A stretch of DNA of 42,100 nt from Neptunomonas antarctica (GTDB lineage Bacteria; Pseudomonadota; Gammaproteobacteria; Pseudomonadales; Balneatricaceae), in the NCBI RefSeq assembly GCF_001305295.1, contig NZ_LJSI01000046.1, positions 1 to 42,100 on the forward strand. The letters run 5' to 3'. Made by a program: the position numbers and the translations under genes. Below, in pieces: positions 39,859-42,100 of this stretch. Every line of letters begins with the position of its first letter. The stretch's first letter is position 1. Below the pieces are notes generated by a model. The model did no database searches and had not been told where the DNA came from. It saw only the letters and a program-made list of their open reading frames with translations.

Positions 39859-40365
39859 TTATTGCAACCTCGATGGAGCTTGATCATTAAGATCAAAAAG
39901 AGAGGCGGCGACACCCCAGTCCAGCTGTAAACAACCATTATGCATCCAAAATAAGATCTGATGCATTTCCTGATGAGTCAACATGCTGAAGCCAAACATT
40001 TCATCCTGATCACCGACAAAAAAACCAAGACGATAATTACCTTGCAGAAAACTGATATCGAGACGACGTAAAATGGTTGCATGATAGTCTGTATGAATTA
40101 GACGAACATCCTGCCGGACCGTTTGAGTTTGTTGTGCTTTATCGTGCTCAAACTGAGCCATGGCAGCTTGATGCTCTAAAGGAACCTGGCTTACCGTTTC
40201 AGAGGTTTGCTGTACTAATCGTGGTGCAGCTTCAAGTAACTTTAACACCAGGCGTCGGGTCAGCCAAAAATCTACACGTTCCTGACCATTATCAAGATTT
40301 CCAATCAGGCGAATACGGTCTTCAACAGGATCAAAATGAAACGAAAGCGACACAATGTTTATCAT
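39859..40365 (-). CDS. Conserved hypothetical protein coupled to the DTW gene
   Basis: 168-residue acidic soluble protein with an ATG at 40365 preceded by AGG. It has no recognisable motif. Its N-terminus (LSFHFDPVEDRIRLIGNLDNG) looks beta-rich, a helical, glutamine-rich middle (about 48-85) follows, and the end is again mixed (FFVGDQDEMFGFSMLTHQEM). Its stop TAA is followed at once by the GTG of the DTW gene, suggesting a joint role in tRNA modification or a shared complex. Function unknown. Confidence 0.65.
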   Translation of the reverse strand: MINIVSLSFHFDPVEDRIRLIGNLDNGQERVDFWLTRRLVLKLLEAAPRLVQQTSETVSQVPLEHQAAMAQFEHDKAQQTQTVRQDVRLIHTDYHATILRRLDISFLQGNYRLGFFVGDQDEMFGFSMLTHQEMHQILFWMHNGCLQLDWGVAASLFDLNDQAPSRLQ

Positions 40366-40371
40366 CGACAA

Positions 40372-41054
40372 CCTGATTTACAGCGCATTTTAAGTAGCGA
40401 GGATAGCTGATCACCTGTTGTAGTTATAAAGCTGACAATTTTCACGTCCCCTCCGTTGTAAAATGATGCTCTACTGGCTTATGTGCAATAGTTTAATTAA
40501 TAGTCTCTTTAATACCCTTAAAATCCTTAGGGTAACGACGAATAACTGCTTTAACGTAACTAAGTTTTCATTACCTAAACAAAGCAGTCACTCATATTCA
40601 ACCGTCATCTTCACCCGTTTACACTTATCGAAAAAATTATGCCTAAGAGGTGGAATAAACACAATAAACTAGCGGGTTATCTCTCATTTAATCCAGCCTT
40701 CATCCCATATCATTCCGGTTACAGGCATCTTATTGATTTTTATAGTAACTATGATTTATGCACATATACAATATCGACCTAACTACAATCTGAGGGAGGT
40801 TAAAACATCAATAGAATCGATATTGTAATACTAAAATACATGAGTACATCACTTTTTCAGTGACTTCTTAGTTATTTTATTCCTACTCGGCAAACAACTT
40901 AAAAATCTCAAAACAGTAACTACTAATAGATATAGTTACCTGTTACTAACCTCCTACCTGAAGACTTTCCATTAGCCCTCTTTTTTATATTAGCTCCTAT
41001 ACAATACGAACTAATGAACTATGCTTAGCACTCATGTTATAAAAGGATTTTGCC
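40372..41054. other. Long AT-rich intergenic region with inverted repeats
   Basis: No convincing coding frame over 683 bases. It contains a perfect 10-bp inverted repeat ACAATATCGA (40768-40777) / TCGATATTGT (40817-40826) around 39 bases with GAGGGAGG, and a hairpin CAGTAACTA / TAGTTACCTG (40914-40942, one bulge). These may be parts of a regulatory leader or a small RNA upstream of the HDOD gene. An open frame at 40463-40672 has no coding character. Confidence 0.4.
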
Positions 41055-41900
41055 ATGCGCGAAATTACGACCCCTATATTAAAATTCACCATACCTAGCC
41101 GCCCAGATACTCTTATCAAGCTCAACGAGTTAATGTCGAACGACAACCCCGATATTGACCTTGTCATATTACTACTGAAACAAGATGCAGGACTCTATTC
41201 AATAGTTTTAACTACCGTTAACGCCCCTTGCTTCGGCGTAAAAAATAAAATCACTTCAATATCCCATGCTATTATTTTACTAGGCTTACCGCGCTTATTC
41301 AGCCTGGTTAAACTAGTCGTATTAAAAAACACTCTATCCCAAAAAGCCCCCATAGAGCGATTTTGGGATACCGCATCTGAAGTAGCCTCAATCACTCACA
41401 CTCTGACTTCTCGCTACACCAAACTTGATTGCGACAATGCTTACACAATAGGGATGCTGCATGACTGCGGAGTGCCTATGTTAATGCAGGCAGATTCAAA
41501 CTATAAAAACACACTGAGAGAAACTCACGGACAAGGCACAAAAGCACTTTTAGATATTGAAAAAAAGCTTTATGGAATAGAACATTTTACGCTAGGCGCA
41601 AAGCTTGTAAATAAATGGAAAATGCCGTCAGATGTTTATAAAACGATACTATTACAAGCCAGTTTTCCTGAAATACTTTTAAAATACAAATCACGGGCTG
41701 ATGATGCAATGATGTATTTATCATTACTTTCAATGGCCAAAGATATTAGCAAAGGCTATCGACATTTCTGGAGACTGGATGGAGACAGCACACTCACTCC
41801 CGAAATCCTAGCTTGCCTGGAGTACATAGGACTCTGTGATTATGATTATCTCGACTTGAAAGAAGAATTTATCGATACACTTGAAGACACAGTAAATTAA
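41055..41900 (+). CDS. HDOD-domain protein
   Basis: 281-residue cytosolic protein whose entire length is an HDOD domain, a catalytically silent HD-like fold used in signalling. The HD-like motif is GMLHDCGVPML near residue 135, with the helices typical of the family before it (LLLKQDAGLYSIVLTTVNAP, ITSISHAIILLG). Partner output domains are absent. AAGGA precedes its ATG. Stand-alone HDOD proteins often work with response regulators or c-di-GMP systems, but nothing here says which. Confidence 0.8.
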   Translation: MREITTPILKFTIPSRPDTLIKLNELMSNDNPDIDLVILLLKQDAGLYSIVLTTVNAPCFGVKNKITSISHAIILLGLPRLFSLVKLVVLKNTLSQKAPIERFWDTASEVASITHTLTSRYTKLDCDNAYTIGMLHDCGVPMLMQADSNYKNTLRETHGQGTKALLDIEKKLYGIEHFTLGAKLVNKWKMPSDVYKTILLQASFPEILLKYKSRADDAMMYLSLLSMAKDISKGYRHFWRLDGDSTLTPEILACLEYIGLCDYDYLDLKEEFIDTLEDTVN

Positions 41901-42061
41901 AGATAATAATTTTCCACATTTTCATCGAATAGCGTAAACCACCTCAATAATGAACTAAAGAAGCGTGTTTCATCATTTACTGCTATTTAATTATCATGCT
42001 GTTGGTTATTTTCAGCAGTGCTCTGCTTTCACTTCCTACCCAAACGCTAACTTCCAGACAT

Positions 42062-42092
42062 AAAAAAACCCTGACCGTTACCGGTCAGGGTT
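42062..42092 (-). terminator. Terminator of a gene right of the window
   Basis: AACCCTGACCG / CGGTCAGGGTT stem, with the T-run on the minus strand, so it ends a leftward gene outside the window. The gap 41901-42061 has no gene that I can support. Confidence 0.85.
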
Positions 42093-42100
42093 ATCTTATT

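Noticed and set aside
40463-40672. 69-codon plus-strand frame in the long intergenic gap
   Set aside because: Ser/Asn/Leu-rich with no ribosome binding site or family resemblance.
40768-40826. Cyclic-di-GMP or other known riboswitch before the HDOD gene
   Set aside because: None of the conserved aptamer sequences that I know are present.

Overview
The window is ordinary-density chromosomal DNA from a gammaproteobacterium, most likely a marine, Oceanospirillales-like one. Supporting this are the block radC / coaBC / dut / algC / argB / slmA, the series gpmI / envC / ctpA / yibQ-like, yibN-grxC-secB, and glnA-ntrBC with a sigma-54 promoter and NtrC sites. Base composition is in the mid-40s % GC by eye. 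Genus cannot be fixed from sequence alone. There is no rRNA, tRNA, CRISPR array, prophage or insertion sequence in the window.

Layout. 1-9 kb: a strong promoter firing leftward out of the window, aceK, an ATP-type pfkA, a YcbL-type glyoxalase II, a small GreA/GreB-like protein, a YeaD-type mutarotase, a DUF5062-like protein, an ECF sigma factor with a 66-residue zinc-finger partner, a small membrane protein, and thiC. 9-10 kb: a decayed thiD behind a well-conserved TPP riboswitch, then an unannotated-looking intergenic sRNA gene on the + strand with eight GGA motifs and a perfect 16-bp terminator stem, which I read as a CsrB/RsmY/RsmZ-type sponge RNA. 10-16 kb: a PAP2 phosphatase and MJ1255-type glycosyltransferase pair, an alpha/beta hydrolase, mutM, and an EamA exporter divergent from a MocR/GntR aminotransferase-like regulator. 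16-23 kb: rpmB-rpmG, a hemerythrin-like protein, radC, coaBC, dut, algC, argB, slmA. 23-29 kb: a cell-envelope operon (gpmI, envC, ctpA, divergent polysaccharide deacetylase) facing yibN-grxC-secB. 29-35 kb: two outer-membrane-type lipoproteins, one FlgO-like, then trmL, ntrC, ntrB, glnA. 35-42 kb: typA, pip, dtd, a DTW-domain tRNA modification enzyme with an unknown partner, a long AT-rich gap with inverted repeats, and a lone HDOD protein.

How genes fit together. Carbon flow is represented by PfkA, GpmI, AlgC, a YeaD-type mutarotase and AceK, the switch between the TCA cycle and the glyoxylate shunt; several of these are classic targets of Csr/Rsm control in other gammaproteobacteria, which makes the candidate sponge RNA relevant. 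Nitrogen control is a textbook glnA-ntrB-ntrC module: sigma-54 promoter and upstream NtrC sites at glnA, a terminator after glnA, then an NtrC palindrome over a TATAAT ahead of ntrB. Envelope and division functions (EnvC, CtpA, SlmA) and translation or RNA-modification functions (L28, L33, TrmL, Dtd, DTW enzyme, TypA) make up most of the rest.

The least ordinary points are the candidate Csr/Rsm RNA with its palindromic upstream site, the thiD remnant stranded between the riboswitch and thiC, the long inverted repeat abutting the mocR start codon, and several structured intergenic elements. No clear new multi-gene system was found.
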